Assembly (NCBI RefSeq): GCF_013401555.1
Contig: NZ_CP058552.1
Span: 7,378,001 to 7,442,000, forward strand
Length of the DNA stretch: 64,000 bases
Reading direction: 5' to 3'
From: Paenibacillus sp. E222
GTDB lineage: Bacteria > Bacillota > Bacilli > Paenibacillales > Paenibacillaceae
Positions 36,311 through 47,061 of the stretch are shown here, one piece after another. Position 1 is the first letter of the stretch. Every line of letters starts with the position of its first letter. The position numbers were made by a program, and so were the translations under genes. The notes under the pieces are model-generated. The model saw only the letters and a list, made by a program, of their open reading frames with translations, was not told the origin of the DNA and did not search any database.

Positions 36311-38149
36311 TTAAATCCGTTTACTATGCTGATCTGCGGGAAGCGCCATCGTAATGGTCGTTCCCAAGCCTTGCTCACTCTCAATCATCAAGCCATATGA
36401 TTCTCCAAATACCAGTTGAATCCGTCGATGGACATTCATAAGACCGATGCCTCCGCGATGGTAGACATCATCGGAATCTTCTCCTGCCAGACGATTCAAT
36501 TCCAGACGGTCACGCAGCTTCTCCAGGCGTTCCTCGCTCATGCCCATGCCGTTATCCTGGACGATGACAAGAAAGCGATCTTCCAGGCGCCGAGCATCGA
36601 TGCGGATAAAGTGACCGGGCTCCATGCCTCGTGGAAATGCGTGTTGTAGCACATTTTCGACCAGTGGCTGAAGAGTGAGTCGAACCATTTTTTCCAACAA
36701 CAGATCCGGTGCAATGATGACCTCAACTTCAAGCTCCCGATCCATGCGATGTTTCATAATGGAAAGGTAGGCCAGCACATGCTTCAGCTCATTCGCAACC
36801 GTAATTTCCTCCAGATTGGTCTGAATGGAATACCGGAGCATATGAGCCATGGATTCCACCATCTGTGCAATTTCTTCGGAGTCCTGTACGACGGCATAAC
36901 ATTTGATCGTTTCCAGGGTGTTGTAGAGAAAATGCGGATTGATCTGCAATTGAAGCGCCTGAAATTCCGCACGGTGCCGTTCCAGCGCCTCCTGCTGAAG
37001 CTCGATTTCCGACTTCTGGCGGCGCAGCTCGGACTCGTATACACTCTCAATCATGTCCGACAGACGGCTGACCATCAGATTATAGCTGCGGATCAGCACA
37101 CCAATTTCATCGCGCCTTTCCTTCATCTCCACCTTGTTCCAGATTCCCTTCTCCGTCTGTCTCATTCCGTTCATCAGCACACGAATAGGTTCCACCTGAG
37201 ATGCTCCGATCCGGTAGGCCACAACAAGTGCAGCGAGCAAGGTTCCTGCACCAACCCATAAGGTGGCCGAACGGATCGTTGCAATCGGTCTTTGCAGCTC
37301 AGACAGCGGCACGGAAGCGACAAAGCGCCATCCCGAATATGCAGAAAGCTCCGATATGAGCAGCCGTTTGGTGCGATCCGTGTTCTGTTCCAGTGATCCT
37401 GCCTCCATGTGCATAAGCCTGTTCACCGTGCTGGACGGCATCGCTGTCTGCGCCTCTTCGTCCCCGGGTGTGTAGATTACCGTTCCGTTCTGATCCATCA
37501 CATACTGATACCCACCTTGACCGAGGTCGAGTTCTCCCCATATTTTGTCAAGCTCCAGCACATTTACTTCCATCGCCAGTACTCCGTTGGGCGTATAGGA
37601 GGACACTCCTCTGATCCGGCGCGCGATCGTAATCACATTGGCACTCTGTCCACTGCGAATACTGCGGGTAAGCAGCGTCGATTCGCCATTTGCAGGGGTT
37701 GCAGCCAGCAACTCCTTATACTGCTGTGCCGCGTCGATATCCGGTATGCCGGCTGAATTCTGGTTGTCATCAATCACAACACGCCCGTTATCCCCGATAA
37801 CATACAGAAACTTGATCTGTGGGTATAACATAAAAACAGGCGGGAACACGTTCGTCTTAATCTGACGGCTGTACTCGTAATAGGCATAACTGTCCTCCGA
37901 ATTCATATCGAGGAAATGCTTCACACTTCCGTTCGAGAGAATGGAGTAGGTTGCACGATCATAATTTTGCAAATACAGATCAGTCTGGTACGCCGTATTG
38001 CGCATCGTTTGGGCGATGTTGTCCGCAAGCTGGTCGTTCATTTCAGTCGAGGCATAGGTATAGGTAAACAGGCCGATGGCGGACAGAGACAACGTAATCA
38101 CGACGGCAAAATGAAAGAACAGGCGGATGGACAGGCTGCGCTTCATCAT
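36311..38149 (-). CDS. Sensor histidine kinase, YesM family
   Basis: The product has 612 residues: transmembrane helix (10-32), an extracellular dCache-like sensor (35-285), second helix (about 290-312), HAMP region (315-365), a coiled-coil, then the His_kinase box LQINPHFLYNTLETIKCY with the phospho-acceptor His and a HATPase_c domain (VQDNGMGMSE, GGIGLMNVHRRI). YesM-type kinases control polysaccharide utilisation genes through YesN-type regulators. The gene overlaps the regulator's stop by four bases (ATGA). The ligand is probably an oligosaccharide or a loaded binding protein. Confidence 0.92.
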   Translation of the reverse strand: MMKRSLSIRLFFHFAVVITLSLSAIGLFTYTYASTEMNDQLADNIAQTMRNTAYQTDLYLQNYDRATYSILSNGSVKHFLDMNSEDSYAYYEYSRQIKTNVFPPVFMLYPQIKFLYVIGDNGRVVIDDNQNSAGIPDIDAAQQYKELLAATPANGESTLLTRSIRSGQSANVITIARRIRGVSSYTPNGVLAMEVNVLELDKIWGELDLGQGGYQYVMDQNGTVIYTPGDEEAQTAMPSSTVNRLMHMEAGSLEQNTDRTKRLLISELSAYSGWRFVASVPLSELQRPIATIRSATLWVGAGTLLAALVVAYRIGASQVEPIRVLMNGMRQTEKGIWNKVEMKERRDEIGVLIRSYNLMVSRLSDMIESVYESELRRQKSEIELQQEALERHRAEFQALQLQINPHFLYNTLETIKCYAVVQDSEEIAQMVESMAHMLRYSIQTNLEEITVANELKHVLAYLSIMKHRMDRELEVEVIIAPDLLLEKMVRLTLQPLVENVLQHAFPRGMEPGHFIRIDARRLEDRFLVIVQDNGMGMSEERLEKLRDRLELNRLAGEDSDDVYHRGGIGLMNVHRRIQLVFGESYGLMIESEQGLGTTITMALPADQHSKRI

Positions 38150-39189
38150 TCAATGCCCAACTTGCTGCGGTATTCGGACGGGGTCAGTCCGGTAATTTTC
38201 TTGAATGTTTTCGTAAAATGGGGATGGTCCGCATACCCCACTTCGTAGGAAATATCCGTAATCCGGTTGCCCGGCTGTTCCAGCATGCGTTTGGCCAGTT
38301 CCATTTTGCTGCGTATCCGGTATTGGATAAAGGTCTGGCCTGTCGTCTGCTTGAACAGCTGGCTAAAGTAGGACGGGTTAAGGCCCAGCTTGGCAGCAAT
38401 CTCGTCCAGCGAGACTTCGCGGCGCAAGTGCTTCTCCAGATAGGCTTTTGCTTCTTCCACCGGATGTTTGCGCTTGCCGCTGCGCCGCTCCTTGATCGTC
38501 TTCATTAATATGTGGATCTCATTGCCCAGAGCCTCGAAGCACTCTTTTGAGGAAGCGCTTTCATTTATCTTGCAGGATGTACTCATTGTTCCGTTGCCAC
38601 GTGCGTTCATGCGGGCCACAATCAATTCCAGCAATTCCTGAAAAAGCTCCGCTGTCTGCTCAGGCATCAAGGAATATGCCGGATAACGACCAGACCATGC
38701 TGCGAGCAGCTCCGTCACATCGGACTGCCGTAACTCCCATATAGCCTCTTCCAGACGCATCGCCCAATCATTCAGCTCTCTCACGGGTACAAGGGAAACC
38801 GCAGGTTTATCCTCTTCGGTGGCCAGCAATTTGAGCAGCAGTTCATGCAGCTCCTGTCGTGCCACAGGCTTCAGCAGATATCGCTTTACTCCATAATCCA
38901 TACAGGCTCTTGCATATTCAAAGTCCGAATAACCGGAAACCACAATAATGCGCATCGTACTTCCTTGCTCGGATAAACGTCGGCACAGCTCAATACCATC
39001 CATCGTTGGCATGCGGATATCCGTAAACAGGATGTGCGGCCGAAAGGCCTCTACCACCTGGAGGGCCTCTTCCCCATGCGCAGCCTGCCGAATCTCACAG
39101 TCGAACAGTCCCGCTTGCTTGATCATCTTCGCCAGACCCATCCGAATCATCGGTTCATCGTCCGTAATCAAGATTCTGAACATCGTCAT
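38146..39189 (-). CDS. Response regulator, YesN/AraC family
   Basis: A 347-residue protein made of a receiver domain (acidic pair in ITDDEP, phospho-acceptor Asp in ILFTDIRMPTMDG, Lys in YLLKPV) and a C-terminal AraC-type double HTH (SLDEIAAKLGLNPSYFSQLF; RITDISYEVGYADHPHFTKT; ITGLTPSEYRS). It is the cognate partner of the overlapping YesM-type kinase. Lying inside the transporter operon, it should activate the locus itself. Confidence 0.93.
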   Translation of the reverse strand: MTMFRILITDDEPMIRMGLAKMIKQAGLFDCEIRQAAHGEEALQVVEAFRPHILFTDIRMPTMDGIELCRRLSEQGSTMRIIVVSGYSDFEYARACMDYGVKRYLLKPVARQELHELLLKLLATEEDKPAVSLVPVRELNDWAMRLEEAIWELRQSDVTELLAAWSGRYPAYSLMPEQTAELFQELLELIVARMNARGNGTMSTSCKINESASSKECFEALGNEIHILMKTIKERRSGKRKHPVEEAKAYLEKHLRREVSLDEIAAKLGLNPSYFSQLFKQTTGQTFIQYRIRSKMELAKRMLEQPGNRITDISYEVGYADHPHFTKTFKKITGLTPSEYRSKLGIE

Positions 39190-39225
39190 TCCCCCGTTTC
39201 CGTCAGATCTGTCTGCTTCTTGTAC

Positions 39226-40104
39226 TTAAGATTTGACGGAGCCAACCATGATTCCTTTTACAAAATGTTTTTGCAGGAAAGGGTAAATGATAATGATCGG
39301 CAAGGTGGCGATAATGATGGTTGCCATTTTGATGCCTTCCGGTGATGTATGTGCAAGGGTGCTGTAAACGGCAGAACCCGCATCGACGGAAATATCGTCA
39401 CTTTCAAACAGCTTCTTGAGTGTGACCTGAATCGGCCACCAGGCTGGATCATTCAGATAATACAGCGCAGTTGAATAGGCATTCCAGTGGCCTACCGCAT
39501 AGAAAATACCGAGTGATGCCATGGCTGGTTTGGACAAGGGAATGACGATACGCCAGATGATGCCGAATTCCCCACAGCCATCGATGCGGGCAGCGTCGAT
39601 CAGTTCACCCGGCAGCTGTGCGAAGAACGAGCGCATGACGAAAAAGTTAAAGGCATTGATCGCTCCTGGCACAATCAGTACCAGCGGATTGTTGACCAGA
39701 TGCAGTTCTTTCATCAGGATAAAGTTCGGAATGAGCGGCGCCGAGAATACAACGGTTATTAGGACAAACATGACGACCACAGAGCGCCCCTTGTACTCTG
39801 GACGGGAAACGGGATACGCCAGCGATGCCGTTGCAGCGAGATTGACCAGCGTCCCGAACAGCGTCACCCCAACCGATACTGCAAATGCCCGCCAGAACGA
39901 AGCATCGCCGAATACATATTCATAATTGATCCAGGTAAAAGCCACAGGCCAGAAGCTGACCTTTCCGCCCATGATCGCTTCCGAGCTGCTAAGAGATTGA
40001 GCCAGCACATTAATGAAAGGCAGAATCATCGTCAACGAGAGCAGCGTAAGAAAAACGAGATTTCCAATGCGGAATATACGGTAACGGACACTGGGGGAAC
40101 GCAT
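39226..40104 (-). CDS. Carbohydrate ABC permease, YtcP/LplC-like
   Basis: A 292-residue CUT1 permease with six predicted helices; the loop ELIDAARIDGCGEFGIIWRI contains the EAA motif and the C-terminus HFVKGIMVGSVKS is typical of the YtcP/LplC group. It follows the LplB-like permease by 12 bp. With that partner and the LplA-like receptor it forms an oligosaccharide importer; the ATPase is not encoded here. Confidence 0.9.
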   Translation of the reverse strand: MRSPSVRYRIFRIGNLVFLTLLSLTMILPFINVLAQSLSSSEAIMGGKVSFWPVAFTWINYEYVFGDASFWRAFAVSVGVTLFGTLVNLAATASLAYPVSRPEYKGRSVVVMFVLITVVFSAPLIPNFILMKELHLVNNPLVLIVPGAINAFNFFVMRSFFAQLPGELIDAARIDGCGEFGIIWRIVIPLSKPAMASLGIFYAVGHWNAYSTALYYLNDPAWWPIQVTLKKLFESDDISVDAGSAVYSTLAHTSPEGIKMATIIIATLPIIIIYPFLQKHFVKGIMVGSVKS

Positions 40105-40116
40105 CGATCTCGCCTC

Positions 40117-41094
40117 CTAATACAGGCTTTCGCCGGTTGTTTTTTTGCTGAAGAAATTACCGAGTAGAACAAGCATCAAACCCACAACTGACTTGAACAA
40201 CCCAATGGCTGTTGTATAGCTGTATTGCTGTGAGAGCAGGCCGGCTTTGTAGATATACGTATCGAGAATTTCACCCGATTCCAGATTGAGCGGATTCAGG
40301 AATACGAACACACGCTCAAAGCCCAGATCGAGGAACTTCCCAATGTGCAGCAGCAGCAGAATCATAATCGTCGGCAGTAAGGATGGCAGGGTAATCGACC
40401 ATATTTGCTTCAAACGTCCGGCTCCATCCACCTCTGCCGCCTCATACAGATCGGGATTAATGCCCGCAATGGCAGCCAGGAAAATAATTGTGCCGTACCC
40501 GGAATCCCGCCAAATCCCCGAACCGATCAGAATGGATCGAATGTACGAGTCTTCTCCAAGAAAGTAGATCGGCTGCATGCCCAGAAATCCAAGTGCCTTG
40601 TTCACCACCCCGGCATCCATCGAGAAAATACCCATGAAGATGCCGCTAATGACGACCCAGGACAGAAAGTGGGGCATGTATACAATCGTTTGCAGCAAAC
40701 GCTTAAACACAATCATCCGCACTTCATTCAGCAGAATGGCCAGTAAGATCGGAACCGGGAATGCAATCACCAGATCATATAGTCCAAGCAGAAGTGTGTT
40801 ATTGAGAATTCGCAAAAAGTCATAATGGCTGAACATCTTCTGGAAATGCTCCAGGCCTACCCAATCACTTCCGGTGATGCCTTTGAAAATGTTGTAGTTC
40901 TGAAAAGCAATGATCGAGCCGAACAGAGGCACATATTTGAAGAGGAAAAAATACAGGATGCCCGGTACAGAGAGCAGATATAGTATCCGGTATCGCCACA
41001 GATAACGTCCCGCATCTCCGAGCCGAGTGCCCAGACCAGACGAATTAAGTCTGGCTGTTCCTCGGCTTGGCGGCGCAATGTCCGCCGGCTTCAC
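40117..41094 (-). CDS. Carbohydrate ABC permease, LplB-like
   Basis: A 325-residue permease: a hydrophilic N-terminus of about 35 residues, then six membrane helices with the coupling loop LYEAAEVDGAGRLKQIWSI. Phe/Tyr-rich segments (YFFLFKYVPLFGSIIAFQNY) are characteristic of LplB/YtcP-partner permeases. The GTG start overlaps the tautomerase stop by four bases (GTGA), indicating translational coupling. Confidence 0.9.
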   Translation of the reverse strand: MKPADIAPPSRGTARLNSSGLGTRLGDAGRYLWRYRILYLLSVPGILYFFLFKYVPLFGSIIAFQNYNIFKGITGSDWVGLEHFQKMFSHYDFLRILNNTLLLGLYDLVIAFPVPILLAILLNEVRMIVFKRLLQTIVYMPHFLSWVVISGIFMGIFSMDAGVVNKALGFLGMQPIYFLGEDSYIRSILIGSGIWRDSGYGTIIFLAAIAGINPDLYEAAEVDGAGRLKQIWSITLPSLLPTIMILLLLHIGKFLDLGFERVFVFLNPLNLESGEILDTYIYKAGLLSQQYSYTTAIGLFKSVVGLMLVLLGNFFSKKTTGESLY

Positions 41095-41300
41095 GTCTTC
41101 TCCCCTCCTTGCTTCTGTGATTGCATGGCTTTCAAATTATCAGGAACGTTCTCGTCCCATGGGATTTCATTGAATTCAACGGAAATGTACTCCGGCTCAC
41201 GATCGATAATACGCGATAACTCGCGTGTGAACACCTCCACGATCTCCTGCTTTTGCTCATCCGTCCTGCCTTCATACAGCCTGATCGTAATTTCTGGCAT
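41091..41300 (-). CDS. 4-oxalocrotonate tautomerase-like protein
   Basis: A 69-residue protein beginning Met-Pro-Glu-Ile-Thr; removal of Met would expose the catalytic Pro1 of the 4-OT family. The length and the beta-alpha-beta pattern (TDEQKQEIVEVFTREL, PEYISVEFNEIP) agree. 4-OT enzymes move double bonds in 2-hydroxydienoate or keto acids through Pro1. It is the first gene of the lyase operon, so it may help isomerise unsaturated or keto uronates produced by the lyase; this is inference, since the family is promiscuous. The C-terminus is longer and more hydrophilic than usual and overlaps the permease start. Confidence 0.83.
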   Translation of the reverse strand: MPEITIRLYEGRTDEQKQEIVEVFTRELSRIIDREPEYISVEFNEIPWDENVPDNLKAMQSQKQGGEKT

Positions 41301-41326
41301 CCGAGTTAAGCTCCCTTCACCATGTA

Positions 41327-41341
41327 ATGTAAACGCTTCAA
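41327..41341. promoter_or_regulatory. cre-like site upstream of the lyase operon
   Basis: ATGTAAACGCTTCAA retains the TGTAAACGCTT core of CcpA sites; the last positions deviate. It lies about 27 bp before the tautomerase start. Confidence 0.4.
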
Positions 41342-41474
41342 CAACTTCATCTTAGCGTTCCTGTAAGAGAGCAACAATGGACTGTCTTTTCGTTCACTTG
41401 TGTTTTTTTTAGGTTGAAGCAGCCTTTGCGCCACCATTTCAGGCTTTAAAAACAACTGTTCTTCTATGTAAATA

Positions 41475-41504
41475 AGCCTATAGCGGTTTCGCACGCTATA
41501 GGCT
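41475..41504 (-). terminator. Hairpin behind the alpha/beta hydrolase gene
   Basis: AGCCTATAGCG and CGCTATAGGCT form a perfect 11-bp stem with an 8-base loop, 75 bp after the hydrolase stop. The T tract is short. Confidence 0.6.
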
Positions 41505-41578
41505 GAAAATGCTTGATATTATGGTTTTTTCACCTCGTCAGAAAGCTCCTCTACTATTTCAGCTCTCTAAGACTACAT

Positions 41579-42544
41579 TTATTTTCCTATATACTCATCC
41601 AAAAAATGATCTACTCTCTGGAAATATTCAGTGGGGTAGTGATTGATCGCATCGATGTGCTCGGTGTTTTTCGGATACCATACTTCTGCGCTTGGATTAT
41701 CTTTTAAGGACTCGTATATCATTTCTGTATTTTTATAACTGATTTGCTGATCTCCAGTACCATGAATGAGCATAACGGGCTTGTCTTGCATTTTTTTCAC
41801 CGCATCCATGGGAGATACGGAATCAAGATCCACATCAAAGACCCAATTGGCCATCCAGGTCGATGTATAACTGAATGGAAACGCAGGTAAACCTGAAAAG
41901 AAAGGCAGGCCCTCTCTCAGAAATAGCCCGGCATTGCGAAACGGACTATCCGCGATTACAGCTTGGATATCATCACTTTCACTTGTGGCTAGCAAAGAAG
42001 TAGCTGCACCCATTGAAAAGCCGATCACGCCAATGTTATCCCCCGCATGGTCTTTGGATTTTAAATAGTCTACGGCTCCCAGCAAATCATATTTTTCATT
42101 GAGACCAAGTGTAATCAGATCACCATCGGATTTACCTTGCGAGCTGAGATCAAATGCCAATACATTGTAACCTTTGGGAACGAGATGCTCTACTAACTTT
42201 GGGGTCCGCCCTTTGACTAAACGATTGCTTGTATATCCATGGACGATAATAATCGTCTTATCGCTTGATTTAACACCAGGATTTGCAGGAAAGAAGGTAC
42301 CTCTAATCGCATTATCATTTTTCAAACTCTTGAACTCGACCTCTTCGTAGGGCGTTTTATTGATATTCAATTCGTAGCTGACATTCGTATCTCTAGGATG
42401 ATGCAGCAAGGTGTCTACTACTTTATACGATATAAAAAACACAAGAGCCACCACAAGCAAAAGCACGATTCCCAGGCTCCATAAAATGTTGTTCCGTTTT
42501 TTCACACGAACGTTATGATTGGGTTCTAATGATGCTTGACTCAT
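41579..42544 (-). CDS. Membrane-anchored alpha/beta hydrolase
   Basis: A 321-residue protein with a single N-terminal transmembrane anchor (22-45) and an extracytoplasmic alpha/beta-hydrolase domain: oxyanion region IIVHGYTS, nucleophile Ser in IGFSMGAATS, Asp near LIHGTGDQQI and His in NTEHIDAI. It is probably an esterase, lipase or peptidase working outside the membrane. Its start overlaps the stop of the TetR gene by four bases, so both form one operon and the hydrolase is likely under that regulator's control. Substrate unknown. Confidence 0.87.
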   Translation of the reverse strand: MSQASLEPNHNVRVKKRNNILWSLGIVLLLVVALVFFISYKVVDTLLHHPRDTNVSYELNINKTPYEEVEFKSLKNDNAIRGTFFPANPGVKSSDKTIIIVHGYTSNRLVKGRTPKLVEHLVPKGYNVLAFDLSSQGKSDGDLITLGLNEKYDLLGAVDYLKSKDHAGDNIGVIGFSMGAATSLLATSESDDIQAVIADSPFRNAGLFLREGLPFFSGLPAFPFSYTSTWMANWVFDVDLDSVSPMDAVKKMQDKPVMLIHGTGDQQISYKNTEMIYESLKDNPSAEVWYPKNTEHIDAINHYPTEYFQRVDHFLDEYIGK

Positions 42545-43170
42545 TCAGACTCCTCCAGTTTTTCTATAGGTGATATGGGTCCGAACAAATAAAAGGCATG
42601 CCCCTTCAGATTTTCCCACTCGGGATGATGAAGAATACTTTCTCCAAGAGTTAAAGCCACACCATTTAAGAAAGAGATATAAGCACGGGAGATCATTGCG
42701 GGAGAAAAGCTTTTGTTGAACTCTCCCATTAATTGTCCCTTGGCATAGACACTTTCGATCTCATCGGTCATTACCTTTATACTTTCAAGGACCTTCTGTG
42801 TAAGTTCAGGGAATCTTATTCGTTGTCCTAAGACCGATTGAGCAAGCCGTAATTCATTGGTATAGAAGTAGATATGGTTGAATTGTTCTGCCACCATGTT
42901 CTTAATCAATGCGCCCGGCGTTCCCTCTTGTTGTAGACAAGCAAGTGATCTCATCTGTATATCAGCAAGCGGCTCAAGAACAGCGGCATAGAATAAAGCT
43001 TCTTTGCTAGAGAAATATTGAAAAATGGTTCCAGGAGTCACTCCCACATTCTTCGCAATGATAGCCGTTGTAGTATTTGAATATCCGCTTTCTGCGAACA
43101 GAACAACTGCTTCTTTTAGGATCCGTTTACGACGCTCCAACCTTTTTTCTTCATTGATGGGTCTTGCCAA
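42541..43170 (-). CDS. TetR-family transcriptional repressor
   Basis: A 209-residue regulator with an N-terminal TetR HTH (KEAVVLFAESGYSNTTTAII, VGVTPGTIFQYFSSKEALF) and a helical ligand-binding domain. The start is TTG behind GAGAGGGGG. It is co-transcribed with the overlapping alpha/beta hydrolase gene. An AT-rich palindrome at 43195-43227, just before its start, is the probable autoregulatory operator. Confidence 0.9.
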   Translation of the reverse strand: MARPINEEKRLERRKRILKEAVVLFAESGYSNTTTAIIAKNVGVTPGTIFQYFSSKEALFYAAVLEPLADIQMRSLACLQQEGTPGALIKNMVAEQFNHIYFYTNELRLAQSVLGQRIRFPELTQKVLESIKVMTDEIESVYAKGQLMGEFNKSFSPAMISRAYISFLNGVALTLGESILHHPEWENLKGHAFYLFGPISPIEKLEESE

Positions 43171-43194
43171 ATGTATCCCCCTCTCTAATAAACT

Positions 43195-43227
43195 TTAATT
43201 AATTAAATGATCAGTTAATTAATTAAT
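43195..43227. promoter_or_regulatory. AT-rich palindrome, probable TetR operator
   Basis: TTAATTAATTAA arms flank a central TGATCA, directly upstream of the TetR/hydrolase operon. The position suits autorepression. Confidence 0.5.
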
Positions 43228-43305
43228 TAATAATATATCTTTAATTATGGATGATTGCAAGAGCTAATTTAGCTTGCTTACTTCCAAGCAGGATGAATCT
43301 CTACA

Positions 43306-43357
43306 AATACAAACAAGCCGGAGTGCGGCCCAACATGCGCCTCCGGCTTATTTGTAT
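43306..43357. terminator. Long hairpin at the distal end of CRISPR array 1
   Basis: ATACAAACAAGCCGGAG pairs with CTCCGGCTTATTTGTAT. On the minus strand it lies 71 bp beyond the last repeat and may end the array transcript. Confidence 0.55.
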
Positions 43358-43427
43358 CAGGTTACTTTGAAAGAACACGTTTCGCTTTCCATATGTATTT
43401 TGCTGATCGGTTCATAAACGTAAACCA

Positions 43428-46400
43428 ATTTCAATCCACGCACTCCATACAGAGTGCGACCTGGGAAACATCAGGTACATCCCCTGTTCTATTTGGTGTT
43501 TCAATCCACGCACTCCATACAGAATGCGACTAAACTCAGTGAAATATTCAATGACAATATTGATGTATTTCAATCCACGCACTCCATACAGAGTGCGACC
43601 TGGGAAACATCAGGTACATCCCCTGTTCTATTTGGTGTTTCAATCCACGCACTCCATACAGAATGCGACTAAACTCAGTGAAATATTCAATGACAATATT
43701 GATGTATTTCAATCCACGCACTCCATACAGAGTGCGACCCCTGGCCGGATTCACCTTTACACCAACAGCCCGATTTCAATCCACGCACTCCATACAGAGT
43801 GCGACTAGCGACCAAACAACTTAATGTATCAGCAAGAGGAATTTCAATCCACGCACTCCATACAGAGTGCGACGCGGGGCAGTCTGATCTCGAATCGTTT
43901 ACGGAAATTTCAATCCACGCACTCCATACAGAGTGCGACCGCATCAATGGCTCCCGTTTCCGCATGGTCGATCGATTTCAATCCACGCACTCCATACAGA
44001 GTGCGACGCGAAGAAGTTATATACAGTGGTTATAACATCGAGATTTCAATCCACGCACTCCATACAGAGTGCGACCAGACACAATCATTAGAGCGTCGGT
44101 GTGGCGTATTTCAATCCACGCACTCCATACAGAGTGCGACTCAGGAGTCCAGCAATTTCGGACATATCCTTGAGGATTTCAATCCACGCACTCCATACAG
44201 AGTGCGACTCGACCAACATACCGTTGTCATCGATCTTCCAACCATTTCAATCCACGCACTCCATACAGAGTGCGACATGCGGCCCGGGCAATAGACTTTA
44301 AGGCTATGAATATTTCAATCCACGCACTCCATACAGAGTGCGACCACCGACCGCTGCGACCTTGTTGAACACCCACCAATTTCAATCCACGCACTCCATA
44401 CAGAGTGCGACCCTGTTGAACCTGGCGCCATGGATGGACTCCCCAATTTCAATCCACGCACTCCATACAGAGTGCGACCCCATGACTCTGCCGACTGTCT
44501 CGCACCGGAGATAATTTCAATCCACGCACTCCATACAGAGTGCGACCACGATCACCAAATGTTGATGTAGCTGCATTAGCCGATTTCAATCCACGCACTC
44601 CATACAGAGTGCGACGTGATTGCAAAGGCTGGGTTAAGTTTGTTCTTAAGGATTTCAATCCACGCACTCCATACAGAGTGCGACATGAAACCTACACCCG
44701 GGCAGACGGTAAGCCTATATTTCAATCCACGCACTCCATACAGAGTGCGACATATGACTTTATAATACCATACGTTCACAGTATTAATTTCAATCCACGC
44801 ACTCCATACAGAGTGCGACGAACAGTATCTATAAGATGGCTCGGATGTTTAAAGATTTCAATCCACGCACTCCATACAGAGTGCGACCTGTAGTGTCTGT
44901 AATGGCACGCAGTATATTGATATTTCAATCCACGCACTCCATACAGAGTGCGACTTGCTACTCCGTTGTTCAATCTGTTGTTCGGTTTCATTTCAATCCA
45001 CGCACTCCATACAGAGTGCGACCGCCGCAATTTTTTGTGTAATTTTCTTCGCATATTATTTCAATCCACGCACTCCATACAGAGTGCGACATCCGCGTAC
45101 TGTTGAACAGATTGCGGCCGACAACATTTCAATCCACGCACTCCATACAGAGTGCGACTGAGGATCGGTTGATGGAGCACCTTACGAAAACGATTTCAAT
45201 CCACGCACTCCATACAGAGTGCGACGAGTTTCTTCAGTTCCTCGCAATATTTTACATAGATTTCAATCCACGCACTCCATACAGAGTGCGACTTGTGCCG
45301 ATTTCAAGGCTGCTTTATGTTCCCTAGATTTCAATCCACGCACTCCATACAGAGTGCGACTTTTCTCAGCAATTTCACATCCAAGCCAGCTGCCGATTTC
45401 AATCCACGCACTCCATACAGAGTGCGACGCTGTATATTCCGGAAAATGACGACTACATTTATCATATTTCAATCCACGCACTCCATACAGAGTGCGACGG
45501 AAGCGAGTTAGCTTATGTAGGTATTGCGTGTATTTCAATCCACGCACTCCATACAGAGTGCGACTCAGTACATTTTCAGTACTGGCTATTTGCTGGTTAC
45601 ATTTCAATCCACGCACTCCATACAGAGTGCGACCTGGACATCCGCTCTTATTTGCAATCACCAAAAGGTATTTCAATCCACGCACTCCATACAGAGTGCG
45701 ACGTAGCCGGGACGCCTGTTATACGCGGTACCTTTCGATTTCAATCCACGCACTCCATACAGAGTGCGACGACGGCCGTCCTGACGGGCATTGACGAGGA
45801 GTACATCATTTCAATCCACGCACTCCATACAGAGTGCGACTCCCGCCGCCTGAAACGGGCTTAAATGCCTCGCCTATTTCAATCCACGCACTCCATACAG
45901 AGTGCGACTTGGTCGGGTCGTTAAGGCAACCTAAATCAAAGGGATTTCAATCCACGCACTCCATACAGAGTGCGACGGTTCATTGGCAGTACTGGCGATT
46001 AACACAAATAAATTTCAATCCACGCACTCCATACAGAGTGCGACGGTAATGACCCTACACGTATCACCGAGTTCCTTATATTTCAATCCACGCACTCCAT
46101 ACAGAGTGCGACTCGCCAAGGGATCACATCCAACCAAGCGAGCATTAAATTTCAATCCACGCACTCCATACAGAGTGCGACTCATACAGTTCATCAGCGA
46201 TCTGTTTAAACTCAGGATTTCAATCCACGCACTCCATACAGAGTGCGACCTGCCACCTTATTAAATTTTTTTACCCAGAAATACATTTCAATCCACGCAC
46301 TCCATACAGAGTGCGACGCCATGAATGCTTCAAATTCGCTGTATTCTTCATCATTTCAATCCACGCACTCCATACAGAGTGCGACAAAATGTTCGAACCT

Positions 46401-47061
46401 AGCTCATGAGCAGTATGGATATTTCAATCCACGCACTCCATACAGAGTGCGACACCGTCAGGAACAATAGACTTCCGACCCACATCTGGATTTCAATCCA
46501 CGCACTCCATACAGAGTGCGACCGAATCTTTTCTTGAGTCAGCTTCTTCAGCTCAATTTCAATCCACGCACTCCATACAGAGTGCGACGTTGGTAGCACG
46601 ATTAACTCAATGGACTTTTCTATTTCAATCCACGCACTCCATACAGAGTGCGACACGTCTGCCAGATCGTAGTTCAAGTTAACTACTGATTTCAATCCAC
46701 GCACTCCATACAGAGTGCGACATGTTTTTCTATAGATTCTGCTATAATGCAGGGAATTTCAATCCACGCACTCCATACAGAGTGCGACTTAATTTGTGGT
46801 ACTAGACTCTTAGCAAATTGAAAATTTCAATCCACGCACTCCATACAGAGTGCGACTCAAGATCAAGCCAGGGCTTCCTTCTTGCTGGATGATTTCAATC
46901 CACGCACTCCATACAGAGTGCGACTTGGCTGCACCCTAATCGGTGGAATCATTGTAGGGTATTTCAATCCACGCACTCCATACAGAGTGCGACCAAGCGC
47001 GCGCGGATGCCATCACATCATACAAGGGATTTCAATCCACGCACTCCATACAGAGTGCGAC
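43428..47061 (-). CRISPR. Type I-C CRISPR array 1: 54 repeats, 53 spacers
   Basis: The repeat is 33 bp; in transcript sense it starts GTCGCACTCTGTATGG and ends GTGCGTGGATTGAAAT, the type I-C form with GCACTC/GAGTGC stem. Spacers are mostly 33-37 bp (mean period 68). By repeat polarity and the leader at the right end, transcription runs leftwards. Degeneration marks the distal (left) end: two repeats carry a G-to-A change in the stem and lack the last T, and a block of two repeat-spacer units is duplicated in tandem (43461-43738). The array directly follows cas2. Long open frames read across it (FNPRTPYRV, THSIQSAT) are translation of repeats, not genes. Confidence 0.98.
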
